61,950 nt of DNA from Phoronis australis (GCA_002633005.1 NMRA01001029.1:1-61950); one strand, 5' to 3'; counted from the first letter of the stretch, positions 10,847-22,616 are shown. Program-made: numbers and translations. Notes: generated by a model not told the origin, from the letters alone.

Positions 10847-11881
10847 CTCTACATAGGCGGATTTAGGGGGGGGGGCCCAGGGGGCCCGGCCCCCCCCCCC
10901 TTGGCTGCCGCAAAAAAAATAAAACAGTAAGAGCGTAGGGAAATGGTGAGTTTATTAATTAACCCCGGTAATTAAAATTATACGGATGAAAAAAGATTTA
11001 AATGTGTGCAGTTTTAGGGTGGGGGGGGGGGCTCAAATCCAATTTCAAGTGTCAAATTCGGAACACGGCGCGTTCGTAACGGAACTATGGCTAAGTATAG
11101 AATCTCCCGCGATATCCTAGGCGACCGGCAGCGGCGCTGTGCACTACGACTCCGTTTCCGTCGTCTGCTCCACTGTGCAATGAAGAAAATTTACTTCATT
11201 TTTTAAAGAAAATGGAACCTGAGTGGCGATGAAAAAACAGAAGCTGCTGGTAAGATGTGAATTTTAATCGAAGCCTTAGTGAATCACTCAGAAACTCACA
11301 ATACTCTCTTTGTCAAACCTTATCTTAAGACGGTTTCCAAAGCAATCCCGTCATTATTGCCAACACGAAAAATGGATTTGGTCTTTTGGGCATTTGAAGA
11401 CTATTTCAAATACGACAAATTTGTTAAGAATTGATGGCACAAAATATAAAACGTGTAATAAGCATTACAAAAAGAAGTAGGTTACGCGCGCAAACGCTGT
11501 GGCCCATAAACAAGTACATGTAAGTCTTTTAGTATGTGAGTTGTAGTTAAATCGTGGTGGTGTAGTGGTAACGTACGCGCACTCAACCCGCTAGGTCGTG
11601 AGTACGAGTCTTCGACACTTGCATTTTTTTCCTGTTTGACACGTTCTCCGTGTTTTTTTTTTGCCTTTTTTTCTTGGATAATACTTCAGGAATCAAGGAA
11701 AATGCTTGATTTTTAGAGGTAAAAACAAAAAAAAATTCCTGGGCGGGAGGGGGGTTTGCCGACCTCCCCCCATTCGGTGCTATGCGCATCTACAATCGTG
11801 GTTCAGTTTGCGCAAATGCTTCCAGCCGGACAAAATGTTGGGCCCCCCCCCTTGTGATATCCTAGATCCGCCACTGCTCTA
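10847..11881 (+). mobile_element. Element B2, complete, 1025 bp, 5-bp target duplication
   Basis: The element runs 10852-11876. It starts CATAGGCGGATTTAGG and ends CCTAGATCCGCCACTG, whose reverse complement is CAGTGGCGGATCTAGG. CTCTA flanks it at 10847-10851 and 11877-11881. These features match the hAT-like ends of element F. The interior has long G and C tracts just inside both ends, a tRNA-like module near 11555-11610, and no transposase. It is a non-autonomous hAT-type element and the parent of the truncated B1. Confidence 0.8.
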
Positions 11882-12426
11882 TACACTTAGTTGCTGATCC
11901 GAACAGTGTGCCGAGCGACTTGGGTTCAACCCATGACGTTGTACATGATTATTATTTTTTCAATTTTTACGTGTTTCTTTATGAGCTGTGCACTAAAGGC
12001 ACTGAAATCAAGTAAGATATAATAATAAAATTTATTTTGAGGTACTAGAGTCATGTTGCGTACACTTTAACTTCGGTTGTAGTTGGGTAATTTTGGTTAT
12101 TCAAAAATTAAGCACGATCAGCATTTGACGAGGAATTCAGAAATGTTATTGGTTATGTTCAAACATTTTATAACTTTACTTTTATTTTTAACATTACAGC
12201 CAATCAGGCTACAGATGCGAGATTAGAGCAGTTATCGAACAAGAGAGCTGACCCTCCAACCATAAATGCCAGAATGGACCTAATTCCGGCAGTCGTGTGA
12301 GATATAGGCTACGGCGCTCGGTCATCCGCTCAACTTGTTGTCGCGCTGAACCAGTTGGATTCAACGGGAGAACGCCGTAATTGTGCCGAAGGCCGGCCTG
12401 TCACATCCCAGCTCCGAAATGTAGTG
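11882..12426. other. Intergenic, nothing recognised
   Basis: AT-rich sequence without a supported gene. Confidence 0.45.
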
Positions 12427-12485
12427 ACATGGGCGGTGCACCATAATGATGGGCTGGGGGCCCCCACTTAGTGCTGCGCCACCCT
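12427..12485. repeat. Short GGGCGG inverted-repeat unit
   Basis: The segment from CATGGGCGGTGCACCATA to AGTGCTGCGCCACCC is a third, shorter member of the repeat at 2832-2990. Confidence 0.5.
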
Positions 12486-12579
12486 TGAGTGCAAATCTAG
12501 ATAAACTATTGCCTGAAATATCTACATGTATACAGCCTGAAGGCGAACACTTGCAGGAAGTGAGGAAAGGGAATGAGTA

Positions 12580-12960
12580 GATGAGTCTAACAATCAAGTT
12601 TCTGCGCATCGACGACAATGACAAGACGGAGCTGTTCTCCTTCCTGGCTTCTAACGTGGAAGAAATTGACGCCAACAAACATCTTAAGGCACTGGCGCTC
12701 TTTGCTCCAATCTATGGGATCTGACTGGTGTAACGTCGTGCACGCAAAGATGACGAATGAGGCTATTAATGCACCTATCCTGCTGCACGGCCTACAGGAC
12801 GCCGTGCAGCAGGGGCACAGTCGGCAAAGTGTCAATACGCAGAGTTGGTACAGACGTGGTAGTCCTGGCCGTACCATAAGCCAGTCGCCTCAACATTTGA
12901 ACTGTGGATTGCCTTTGGAGCTGGGAAGAGCTTCAGGCTCATCGACGCTGCTCATGAAAT
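12580..12960 (+). pseudogene. Decayed transposon-type ORF with a PIN-like acidic core
   Basis: Read across shifting plus frames: MSLTIKFLRIDDNDKTELFS, then a NEAINAPILLHGLQDAVQQG segment, then VGTDVVVLAV, then ELWIAFGAGKSFRLI-like residues. In many invertebrate and fish genomes a multicopy ORF has the same order: an EEADTR-type block, a DTDVVVLA block and a WxAFGxGK block. The acidic residues could belong to a nuclease-like fold, which is inference. Here the EEADTR block has become NEAINA and several frameshifts separate the pieces, so it is dead. The 477-bp plus ORF at 12618-13094 is a by-product of these frames. Confidence 0.5.
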
Positions 12961-12969
12961 CGTCAAAGC

Positions 12970-13100
12970 TTGTCTTGCATGTCGTCATACCAGATAAAAC
13001 ACTGTACTTGGCAGTTAACAAAGAAGCTAGATGTTATCACAAGCTCACAACCGCTTTATGTCTGGTAAAGTCACTGAACCAGAGAACGCCCTAATGCATT
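12970..13100 (+). repeat. Dispersed repeat J, copy 2
   Basis: It matches the reverse complement of 9850-9965 over blocks such as GCTAGATGTTATCACA and CTGGTAAAGTCACTGAAC. In the other copy this sequence leads into a Penelope-like 3' end; here that end is absent. Confidence 0.65.
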
Positions 13101-14336
13101 GGCGGAGTATGAGTTTTTGATGCCTGCGTTTAACATTCAAGATTGACGTCAATGATAAATTAACAGGAGACAAAACGTGGATTGGTGGAAATCATCAACT
13201 TCGATCATTCCACTTTATATTGAAGGCGAAGAATACATGACCTTCTTCCGTCTTTATGATGCTGTATATCAACAGCTTCAATACGACAAGAAAATTTCCT
13301 GCATTGACTTTTATTTCCTGCCAAACTTTCGAACGCAATAAAAAATCGCTTTAGTTTCCGCTTTGCGATTGTGCTTGTTCTCCAGTATCTTCGCTTTCAA
13401 GTTCACCTTGCCGTCGGTGAGGACAGAGTCATTGCGTTATTGCTGATTTAGCGTTAGATCTATGTTGTTCGTATGGAGTCTGAGGTACTGATTAACGTCC
13501 AACGTGAGAGGATGTTTTTCATCGATAAAAAAATTGTTGATAGACCTAGACTTACTTGTTTCAGAATACTGCGTACATGTACGGGCAGCCGTGCCCACAT
13601 CGGGGATTTCTGCAAGAAGACAACGTTAAATGTCTGGTTTTGAGCAACAGGAGCTATAGAGAAGTTATGTATGCTGAAATTAAAACAATAGAAACGCATC
13701 CTTTCTTCAGCGGGTACGGGCTAAATCCTCTATTAGCGCTGCAGTAGTAGCGATATCTGCTTACTCAGGGAGACGAGACAGTAGCGCTAATGTAGTAGCA
13801 CTATCTGCTAAGTTACACGTAACCGATTCAGATTTTCCGTTAGAAATATATCCACTGTTATGTATAATGACACAGCTAGTTGAGTCTAGAATAGCGCTAA
13901 ATTAGCGATTCTAGAGATATCTCGATACACCTTTCTTGGCTATTTGTGATACTTGTACAATCCTTCATTTTAATGTCTACTTGTGTCTCCCATAGCACGT
14001 ATGTCATTCGTTTGGGGGGGGGGGCTGCTTTGCTGGTTTAATTGTAAGAAATAAAATAACAATCGGTTTAGAGATCGAAGTCATATTTAATTGCACTGCA
14101 GACGATTCGTTTCTTGATATAAAACATCGTCAATAAGAAACCACACACCTAAAAGTGAAAAATGCAGACCTATCATCAGAATGATTCAGTTATAGTCCAA
14201 TGTCAAACTGCTCGAAAGCTTTAAATTGCCTGACGGCTCTAGTTGACATACGATATTATTACAATTACACGCTCTGGTGCTTATCCTTGTCAGTCTGGCC
14301 TAGTGTGATCACTGTCCGCTTAAGTTCATTTTTGAC
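13101..14336. other. Intergenic with no supported gene
   Basis: The stretch 13733-13920 has several AGCGCTA and ATATCT words, giving weak local repetition. A G-tract lies near 14020. No frame carries a recognisable domain. Confidence 0.45.
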
Positions 14337-15706
14337 TTAAATGAGAAGGCCACCCGATTTTATTGGTCTTTTTTGCCGTCTTAATCGGTCTACATCTACA
14401 TCACCTCTTATACGGTCGACCTTACCTTACCGAGAGGTGTCGAGTTAACCTGTGAGGAAGGTGAGGAACGACCCAGCGACGTTAGTGATTTGTCTGCAGA
14501 GTTAATGCCGCTATATTGCGGTGCATCGTTCCAGCTAGTCCGGACTATGAAGCTGCGAAGAAAACGGGTATATCGTTTTTTCGACTTCCTCGGGAGCCCG
14601 AAAGGCTTAGGAAGTGGCTCGCGATAGTGAAGAACGAAAGTTACGCTGTTAATAGGAAGTATGAGACCGTGAAACATCTCCGTGTCTGACCGGCATTTTG
14701 TCGACAGTCACGGTAATTTCTGACTCCGGCTTACCAAAGAACTATCCATACGTTCCGTTGTCTGTGTATGTTCACGGCGCCTCTCTAGTATTTCTTGATC
14801 AGTGTATTTCGGTTAGAACTGATAGCATGTGAAACCTAACGATACGACCCGTGAAGTCTTCGTCGGATGAGCTCTTGACTAAGTCGGGCTTGGCGCCGGG
14901 CGAGTTGCCATGTATTCTGCGTTCTGTTTCAAAATGAATTATTCTCATCCTAACCAATGCTTATATAAAACTGAATCTGTCTCATTAGATTCAATTTGTA
15001 ATCACTTTGCAGTATTCGTGAGTGCAAATGTTGAGAAGCCAGCAATGAATAAACCACTGCGTTACCGGCTTTTGATGCCGGCAACAAAGGTAATTGACCG
15101 GCCGGGCACCGAGGCCGTGTGAGCGCATGCTAATGGGGCTATTCGGAAAATCTACAATAACTAGAGGGCGTGCGTGTACTAGTGGTGATAGATTAACAGC
15201 CTCGATTTCGCGAGCCCTTTAAATACATGGTGAAATGGCTTGCAGCCGTGCCAACTGAATCTGAGATTGCGTAAAAAGGGTGCTTCTATTAGAGGAAGAA
15301 AGCACGACCTCATACAAAGGTAAGGTTTGTGATTATTTTAACGATTATTCCATGATTATTCTACCGATGCCTGTTAACTGAGGCACTCGCCGATGTCGAC
15401 TTCGCGGCAGTCAGGCGCCAGCCAAAGTCTGGTTAATCTTTGTATGTTGTGATATGTGATACGATACTTGATGTAGCAATCGGGATCTTTTCGTACATCA
15501 AAGCATTATTATTGTTTGGAATGATTTCTAAAAGTTTATCAGTGACAGTTACATCAATCAATGCTGAATGTTTATGCTGTCAACTCGATACAGGTTAATG
15601 AGTTAAGATTACAATCCAATCCCAATGGCAAAGGGTACGTGAGTGATAAATATCCATTGCATTAGACTATTTGTTTACTCCCTATCATATGTCTTCTGGA
15701 AATCTA

Positions 15707-15967
15707 TTACACGTTGAAATGGAAATCTATCACGTCAGTTTTCACGTAACCTTTGGTTTTTAGGCTTGAAGGCTTGTACCGTGCAGAGGAGATATGCATC
15801 GCTTCTGCACCTTCCCTGAATGGACAAAAATTGGTTTTTAGCATTTGACTGCTGCTAACCAACAAGATCTTCCCATCATCCAGCGCAGATCTGTTGTCAA
15901 AGCCTACTTTCAATATTGGAGACAACGAACAAAGCCTTTGAAAAGGAACAGCTATTTTTAAAGTCAT
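15707..15967 (-). CDS. 86-codon ORF in element C1, function unknown
   Basis: The frame begins MTLKIAVPFQR and ends VIDFHFNV. It has an 85-codon counterpart in copy C2 at 59127-59384, differing by one in-frame codon deletion and nine base substitutions. Seven of those change the residue and two are silent, as expected without protein-level constraint. The frame may be a relic exon of an element protein or simply open by chance. No known domain is recognised. Confidence 0.2.
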   Translation of the reverse strand: MTLKIAVPFQRLCSLSPILKVGFDNRSALDDGKILLVSSSQMLKTNFCPFREGAEAMHISSARYKPSSLKTKGYVKTDVIDFHFNV

Positions 15968-18291
15968 TTTGTTAAATTACTTATTCAGGTCCCGAGGGGG
16001 GATTGGCATGGGGGGTTGTAATATTTGGTACAACTGAATGTGTGGAAATAACAGGTAATACATGTTTGGGGAAAAGAGCATGGTGAGGTAATTCTTATCC
16101 TTCACGAAGTCCCTTCAAGTTGATTTCATGAAACTGTTTTGCTACTTGTATCAATTGTAAAACCACGAAAATATATTACATTTTCCGAATTCACAGTGAC
16201 TGAATAGTCTTAACTCATGCCTTGAAATGTTGCAAGTGGTTATAAATTCAAATGACTGCCATTTTTGTGAAAATTGCATTTTTGATGGTGCCTTACGACT
16301 CTTAAACAACAGAAAAATTATCCATGACCCAAGTCTTCATATCTTCTATTAGAAGAAAAACCTTAGGCTAGAAGTATGCTTGACAGACCCATGAACCTGT
16401 AATCTGAGTTTAAACTTGCTGAAAGTATCAAAATTAAAATGGCTTGAAAATGGGTAACAAAGGTTTGAAGTTGTCTCAAAAAAATTGTATATTTTACAGA
16501 CAAGTGACGCGTTTAAAGAATTGTTATGGCTAGGGATCAAAAATAAAGACACAGTTTTATCCAATACTCATTATATACACCCTTGGTTACTGAAAATAGT
16601 AATTATTTACTTTTATGTGAAACTGTAGAGCAATCACCATATATTTTTGAAAAACAGGAATAACATTTTTGATCCAATCTGGAGTACGTAATTATTCATA
16701 TTTCAATATCTGTTCCAGATTCAGTGACATTTTAAGGCCACTTCAAGCTGTATCATAGACAAACTTTGTTACTCCGTTCTCGTCCCATAGCACTTCCACA
16801 CACCAGCAGTGCTGCATGGCACAATGTGCAAGTCAGTGGCCCAGGAGAAATGTGAATCGCAGTACTAAGTTACCATAAGACAATGTGTCAGTGGAGTGTC
16901 TGTGTATCCAGACGAACTATATCTGACTGCTACACAAATAAGCCTTGTTGGTGAGGATGCTCTTTCATAGGCAATGAGTCATGTGTGGACAATAGCTTAT
17001 TTCCTTTCCTGAAAGAAACATGAGGGACTGAAGATAAAGAAGACCTAGTCACACTCTGGTCTAGTTCAGAGTCTGATTTTGGGGTCAAACCGATTCAAGT
17101 GATATGCTCCTGTGTTTACCTTCAAGGGTCTAATTGTGGATGTTATTGAGGCTGAATGAGGTTACATGAAAGAAAGCCACGTGTTGAAACTGGACCTTTT
17201 TTTACAAGCGCTTCTATAGGCCATTGAAACTAGAACCCAGTGAAAAGAAAGCCAAAAGCTGAGTAACATTAAATTTTCCTTTCAGAAGAAAGGCTTTATA
17301 CTATTGGTAAAAACTTTTCAATTTGGTGCAGATTATGGGGAAATGACATTCAGTGACTGCTTCGATTGTCTTATTGTATGTTTTCAATTGTAGCTAGCTG
17401 GATAAGAATCTGCTATGCACAAGATTCGAGAATAAACAATTATCAGTGTATTTAAAAACAAATGGCAAACTGAAAAAGCACAGAACGAAACAACATTGCG
17501 AGGGAGTCCATGCTCAGGCATATCAGGTTCTGAATTTCTGAATTACGTTCAATTCTCTCAGGTTATTGCTGAAGGATTGCTTTTCACTTTGTCCAACGGT
17601 GAAATAGAAGGTCAGGCAGTTGATTTCAGTTGTTTTTTCTTGCCTGTAACAAAATAGAAATATTAGCAAATTGTAAAAGAAAAGACAAGACAAAACTACT
17701 TTTGTAAGGCAGAACATACTTGACATTTCATCTTCATGTTTATGTGTAGAAACTAATAACCTTTGTACCCAAGTCTTATTTAATATCTGAATTAAAATAT
17801 GTGAAACAGGCTAAAAGTGATTTAACAATGTGTATTTTTCATGACACTTAAAATGTGCTTCTGATCTCAACAAGTAAAATTCATTCTAGGTGTCAATTTA
17901 TTTCCAGTGCAATGTTACGACATTTACTGAATTAAGGCTTATTCATGTTAATTCGATAACTGAGCTGGTGGTCCTGGGGGTGGGGTTCACGATAAAATAA
18001 GGAAACTCACTCATCTAGAGAATTTTATTGGAAACAGCATAGTTTTGAAGAGAAACTGCTGTGAAAAAGTCACTCTTGACTTTTGTGCATCACGTACCAT
18101 ACACCTCTTATTTTGGGAGCACTCCCACCCAGGACAATATGAATATGTGCTGCTAGCCTACCCGGCATCGGGTGAGTTTCCAAAAAGAAACACTTAGTTC
18201 CACTCAATAAAACTGTTATTCAGTGGGGTAACTGGTGGGGATAACATCACCGAACGATGTTGATAGAAACTGATTGCTAAAAAATTACCAA

Positions 18292-18525
18292 TTAATGTTG
18301 TGTAGTCTCTGAATGGAACTGCATAGTCACAGACATAGAGAGCACATACGGGGCTTCAGCGTCCACACACTTTTTGTCAGTTAGTTGTCCCTGTTGACCG
18401 CAATTGTCCACGAATATAGCAACCTTAGGTCTTTTGGAATTTGTGGCCACCTGTCGAAGACTTGCACCGGGGAAATTAGCAGTAATAAGGCTTAGCGCGA
18501 CGACGTATTTTGATAAAAATTCCAT
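18292..18525 (-). CDS. 77-codon ORF near the right end of C1, function unknown
   Basis: It begins MEFLSKYVVALSLITANFPG and contains KVAIFVDNCGQQGQ. The hydrophobic start resembles a signal peptide, but the region is absent from copy C2, which lacks the last 536 bp, so there is no comparison to test it. It could be an exon of the element's protein or chance. Confidence 0.15.
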   Translation of the reverse strand: MEFLSKYVVALSLITANFPGASLRQVATNSKRPKVAIFVDNCGQQGQLTDKKCVDAEAPYVLSMSVTMQFHSETTQH

Positions 18526-20476
18526 CTTTTACCACGGCAGTTGTTTACATGCAGACATCCACGCATGCGCAATTGAATCACCACTAGTACAGTAGCGACA
18601 CCGCGAGGAGAATTCTCCGAATAGCCCCATTCAGTGTTTGTTGACAGAAAGCTGTTGTGAAACAATTAATCGATTTTATATGCTATGGCCACATGTTAGG
18701 GTAATCTTTATTTAGAAATACAAATACATTATTCAAATCATTCATTGACGGTCTTTGGAAGGGGAACCCGACTTCGCGGCCCCCGACAAGTAAGTAGATT
18801 TTCAGTTTCGTGGCTAATTCACGTAAATAATTACGTGCACATTATTTCTTTGGCTCACTATTATAGTCTTTTGGTGACTGGAGGTTTAATTTTCAACTCA
18901 AGCTGGTAGTGTTCATGCTAGTCCCGGCGGCCGCGACGGGCCTGATCGGGTTCGGAGCCACTGGCCAGGATAACGAGTCAGTCCGGCCTCGCCGGGCCTG
19001 ATCGGGCTCCGAGCCATTGGCCGGGATAACAAGCGTTTCATGTGTTTAGAACTAAAAAATCACAAGTCTAAACAACACAGATCTAGGTTCTTTTGTCTGT
19101 ATTTCACGGAAGAACACTTCGAATTTATCTCCGAACAGACCCCGAACTCCTGTTACGGACGTTGGTAAATTGGCCTGCCGAAGTGTTCAGGTTACGGTAC
19201 GTGTGTCCAAATACTAATGAATCCGTAACAGCGAAATAAAACAACACGTTTTTATAAGAACTCAGTGTATTTTTAAGGGTTTTACATCGACGTTTGGTGA
19301 TTTATTGGTGTTAAACGATGAATTCAAGCGATAAGCTGACACCAGTAACCCGTGTTGTGAACTGCTGAACAGACTGCGTGTGAAACCAATGACGTCATTG
19401 GATAATTTCAACACCGTCTGCCGTCAGGTGTCAGGTAACGCAACCGAACGTGACGTTATCGAGTAGAACTACTCAATATAAATTGATTCAAAAAAGGTCT
19501 TTTGGGTGGCATTCTCCTTTAAGTTTACGATTTGTCTCAACTTCCAGGCCCGTAGAAAGGCAAAAATTATTTCGACTTTGCCAAACTACCCCCTCATCGC
19601 CACCACCTCCGCCACCACCCTCCGCCCCCCTCCCTCCGTGCTCCCGATGCCACCATATTTCAGTGGTACTGAATGTCTCACGTCCGCCCTAGGTGGGGGA
19701 CAAAAAATGATTAACCGTGTAGCAAGACAGAGAGTAATAATGGGTCTAGGACTATTACACTGCCTCAAGTAGCTACAATATGTATAGCTGAGATCTAACG
19801 ATGTGTATATACGAAATTACAAATCTAGCTGCTGGTCAGCTCAGCTTTGATTCATTTGAGACAGACAGGCAGCTCGTACCGGCCGTCTTCGCTGTCTCTA
19901 AGATTCGTTTGACTGTGACCCAGTTTCGGAGGAACTTTATTTTATTATGGCCATTCTTTGAAGGAGTTTTTTTGAATAGCTGATGTCCCGAGGTCCCTTG
20001 TATAGTGCATTAGGAGCTGTTTCAAAATCCCTCGTTGAAACACAACCGATAGTCCGAGTTTCTGGTGGTTGGGGAAATTGATACGCCTGGAGTTCAGTTC
20101 CCGTGGATCACTGAGATTCTTCGCAGGCCTACTGCATGGTTACATCTTATTTTTAATGAAGGTGCGTCAGTTATAACGTTCACGGAATCAGGACAAGCAA
20201 ACAATTCAGTTTTGGGGAACAGAATTTCGTTGCTCAATACTCCTGGAAACTAAAAACACCAAGGAATTGCAAAGACAACATTTTCAAACAATGAATTTAA
20301 TTTTATTTATTTAAGGAGTTTAAAAACCTTTTTTTCGACCTACGATTTGTGAGTCTGAATTTCATCAGCGTCTTTGAGAGTTATTTTAGATTAGCAAAAT
20401 CGTCTAATTGTACTTTACTATTTGGGGATTGGATTATCGACTTTCCCAACTTCAGGCTGCAATTAAATTCACTGAA

Positions 20477-21253
20477 ACATCATCAATTCTTACAAGATTA
20501 GCTTCTAATAGTAAAAAATCATCTGTGAATCTATCGATTTTCTTAGATTTTTTAAAAATTTTTAATTGCAGGCGGTCTGATACACGTTGTACCAGACGTG
20601 CGCAGGCCTCGCATGTGGGCCCATTACACTGATCACCTGGAAATATTTTTATGCTTTATTAATCTATGGCTAAAACCGAGCTGAGGAGCTAGAAACCTGG
20701 CTCAAGGGTTTAGCAGTGTGACCTGGTGTGACTCGAACCCACGACCTCGAGTAATGAAAGCGGGCACTTATCAACCAGGCCACACTGTCTCCTTCCTAGA
20801 AACATAAACAAGTAAATTAGAAACCAACGAATTTGTTTATCAAAACGGACTGTTATAAGCAATTTCCGCAGGCATGCTCGCAGATTTTTGGCGGGTAACC
20901 GGCGGAACATCGGAGATGGGGTATTCGTATCAAGGCTCATTTCAGAGGTACCTATAGCTGTTCATGAGGTAAACTAGGACTCCACTGACAAAAAAAGCTG
21001 AAATCTTTGTTTACTATAGCGAGTGTTCTTTGAGTATCCCCTTTCGACATGTACACGGTGATCACAAATAGTAGCCTAGACAGCAGTCTTTTAGACATGC
21101 GGGAAGTACTTACAAACAACTCATAGTAACCATTTTCAAAAGAGATAATTTTCTTGAGTTACTGTGGGAAACAGTAAGATTATTCTATAACTAACCATCG
21201 GATATAGTTCCGTTGTATAATTCACAAATAGTGATCTCCACGTTCTTAAAGAT
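20477..21253 (-). mobile_element. Insertion within E2 carrying a tRNA-derived SINE head
   Basis: Sequence present in E2 but missing from the equivalent position of E1. On the minus strand, 20782-20730 holds TGGCCTGGTTGA (A box) and GGGTTCGAGTC (B box) with tRNA spacing, the usual head of a tRNA-derived SINE. The boundaries are estimated from the E1/E2 comparison, and more than one insertion may be involved because 0.78 kb is long for a SINE. Confidence 0.55.
20718..20790 (-). repeat. tRNA-like SINE head
   Basis: Read on the minus strand from CAGTGTGGCCTGGTTGATAA to GGTCGTGGGTTCGAGTCACA. It has Pol III A and B boxes, but the acceptor stem is not convincingly complementary, so it is SINE-derived and not a working tRNA gene. 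Confidence 0.6.
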
Positions 21254-22361
21254 TCCACCCTTTCGATGGCGGTCAATCTTATTGTATTTTTTAACCATTT
21301 TCTGGTTGTTTGGGTCGAATGTCTTGATACTGCCGTGCTGTGCACGAATGTTATGCGTTTTTGATGAATTTTGGAATCTGAACTTCTCTCATGAATACTT
21401 GGCAGTGTCGGATTTAAATGTATAGAGGGACAAAGGGACATTTCCCCCGAGCTGCTCCACCGAGAGCGGGTCCCGTCTGAAATGGGACACCTTAAGACGA
21501 AAGGCTAAACGCCAAGCTTCTTAAAAAGAGTGTCAGTTCCTTCCACCGTCGTGTGGTTACAAAACGATGCAGGAAGTGACCTTCTTCAACATGAAAGCTG
21601 GTTGCACGGTTTCACAAAAACAGCAAAATAGAGATATTCGATTCAAACATTAGGCCCTCTCTCCATGAGCGGCCCCTTAAGAATTTATCAATAAAAACAC
21701 AAAAGCGTGGCCACTTAAAAGTCGTCAATGGTCTCCTTCAAGGGCGAGGTACTTAAATATGAAAATATCTATTATCATATCTGTATTTTCAAAAATGAGG
21801 AAATACACAGCAATTGATGTTATCTGTCAGGTTATCATTTTTCAATTGATATACAGTGTCGAGAAAAAAATAAATTGAACGTTGTCTCCGTTATTCCTTG
21901 CCAGAGAGGGGCCTCTGGAAAAATATAGTTCTACATTCGCAAAATTGACTTACTGAATTCAATAATCCAGTAAATAAGTACGCTCCGCAAAAGATTCGCT
22001 TTACAAACTTTCTCGATTTTTTAAAACTTATGTATGATTACGTGCACGTTTTCAAATGCTTTTAGACGGCCTATGCTCCAAAAGCAGAGACCTAACAGCA
22101 ATGTCCTGACCAGGGTGCCAAAAGGTAAACTATCCACTGATACAGAGTTGTTAAATGTTCTCTTGAATTTTCTCTCTAATCCGTATTTCGTAGTCTTTCT
22201 TGTCTCGACTTACCCCGGCCCCACGCCTATGTCGGTTGCCACGGTTTAATCCCGACGCCTGAATTATTTGGAGGGGGGCACTTACGGCCCTGACTTCATA
22301 TTATATAGTTGATACAACACTTTTTGTATAAGAATGACACAGCAGATGATTCAGATGTACG

Positions 22362-22616
22362 TTACAACTTGTACATTTCGTAGATGGCCGTGAACATTTT
22401 TGTAATCTCCTCACACAATATCGCCCACTCCTGGCCGTCCGTTTCCTTCTGTTGATCCGGGTGGTAGTGAGTGACGGCTTTAAGGAACGCTTTTTTGAAC
22501 TTTTTCTCTTCCAATGACTTTTCGTCCAGTGAAGCTTCCCCCTTTTTCGGCTTTGGGGGATGAGTCTTGTATACAAAACGAATGAAGGATTCGTGTCCTT
22601 TTGCTTGTTGTTCCTT
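22362..22616 (-). CDS. Host gene exon 5: J-domain-like C-terminus (residues 368-451)
   Basis: This is the last coding exon of the minus-strand five-exon gene. A strong acceptor, TTGTTTTCAG, precedes AAGGAACAACAAGC, and phase 0 matches the end of exon 4. It encodes 84 residues and stops at TAA (22364-22362). The sequence has a FIRFVYKTHPPKPKK lead, a lysine-rich helix, then FKKAFLKAVTHYHPDQQ and a closing helix WAILCEEITKMFTAIYEMY. HPD at residues 419-421 is the J-domain signature that activates Hsp70 ATPase, and a C-terminal position recalls auxilin-type J domains. Chaperone recruitment is therefore plausible but inferred. The exon ends 65 bp before element E2, whose ATTAAA at 22250-22245 is the first polyadenylation-like signal downstream. 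Confidence 0.82.
   Translation of the reverse strand, partial: KEQQAKGHESFIRFVYKTHPPKPKKGEASLDEKSLEEKKFKKAFLKAVTHYHPDQQKETDGQEWAILCEEITKMFTAIYEMYKL

Larger units (their letters stand above)
15133..18630 (+). mobile_element. DNA transposon C, copy 1 (3494 bp, AT target duplication)
   Basis: The element runs 15135-18628. Both ends begin GGGGCTATTCGGA when read inward. The imperfect inverted repeat continues for about 60 bp and shares GTACTAGTGGTGAT near its inner edge. AT flanks both sides, and the paralogous empty site in A3 has a single AT at that point, so the 2-bp duplication is supported by comparison. Long TIRs with an AT duplication recall the ISL2EU group, but that is from general knowledge and no transposase motif is identified. 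Two minus-strand frames (15707-15967, 18292-18525) are the longest coding possibilities. Copy 2 lies inverted at 56994-59959. Confidence 0.8.
14337..19522 (+). mobile_element. TTAA-flanked transposon A, copy 2, split by element C1
   Basis: TTAA lies at 14337-14340 and 19519-19522, with termini ATGAGAAGGCCACCC and GGGTGGCATTCTCC. The two halves, 14341-15134 and 18629-19518, are collinear with A1 and A3. Between them sits the 3.5-kb element C1. The A2 sequence around the split matches A3 near 40895-40905, which provides an empty site. Confidence 0.85.
19540..22297 (+). mobile_element. DNA transposon E, copy 2, 2748 bp, 5-bp target duplication
   Basis: The element runs 19545-22292. It starts CAGGCCCGTAG and ends CTTACGGCCCTG, flanked by ACTTC at 19540-19544 and 22293-22297. 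CAG...CTG ends plus a 5-bp duplication place it with the hAT-like elements F and B. It matches E1 in inverted orientation, apart from an extra 0.78 kb at about 20477-21253 that carries a SINE head. It begins 23 bp after the end of A2 and its right end is 65 bp from the stop codon of the host gene. No intact transposase is seen. Confidence 0.8.

Noticed and set aside
12618-13094. 158-codon plus ORF as a novel gene
   Set aside because: It runs across the decayed acidic-core ORF in the wrong frame and into repeat J; the neighbouring frames carry the recognisable motifs.
15707-15967. Conserved 86/85-codon ORF pair in C1 and C2 as a real element gene
   Set aside because: Seven of nine substitutions change the residue, as expected by chance between recent copies; kept only as a low-confidence entry.
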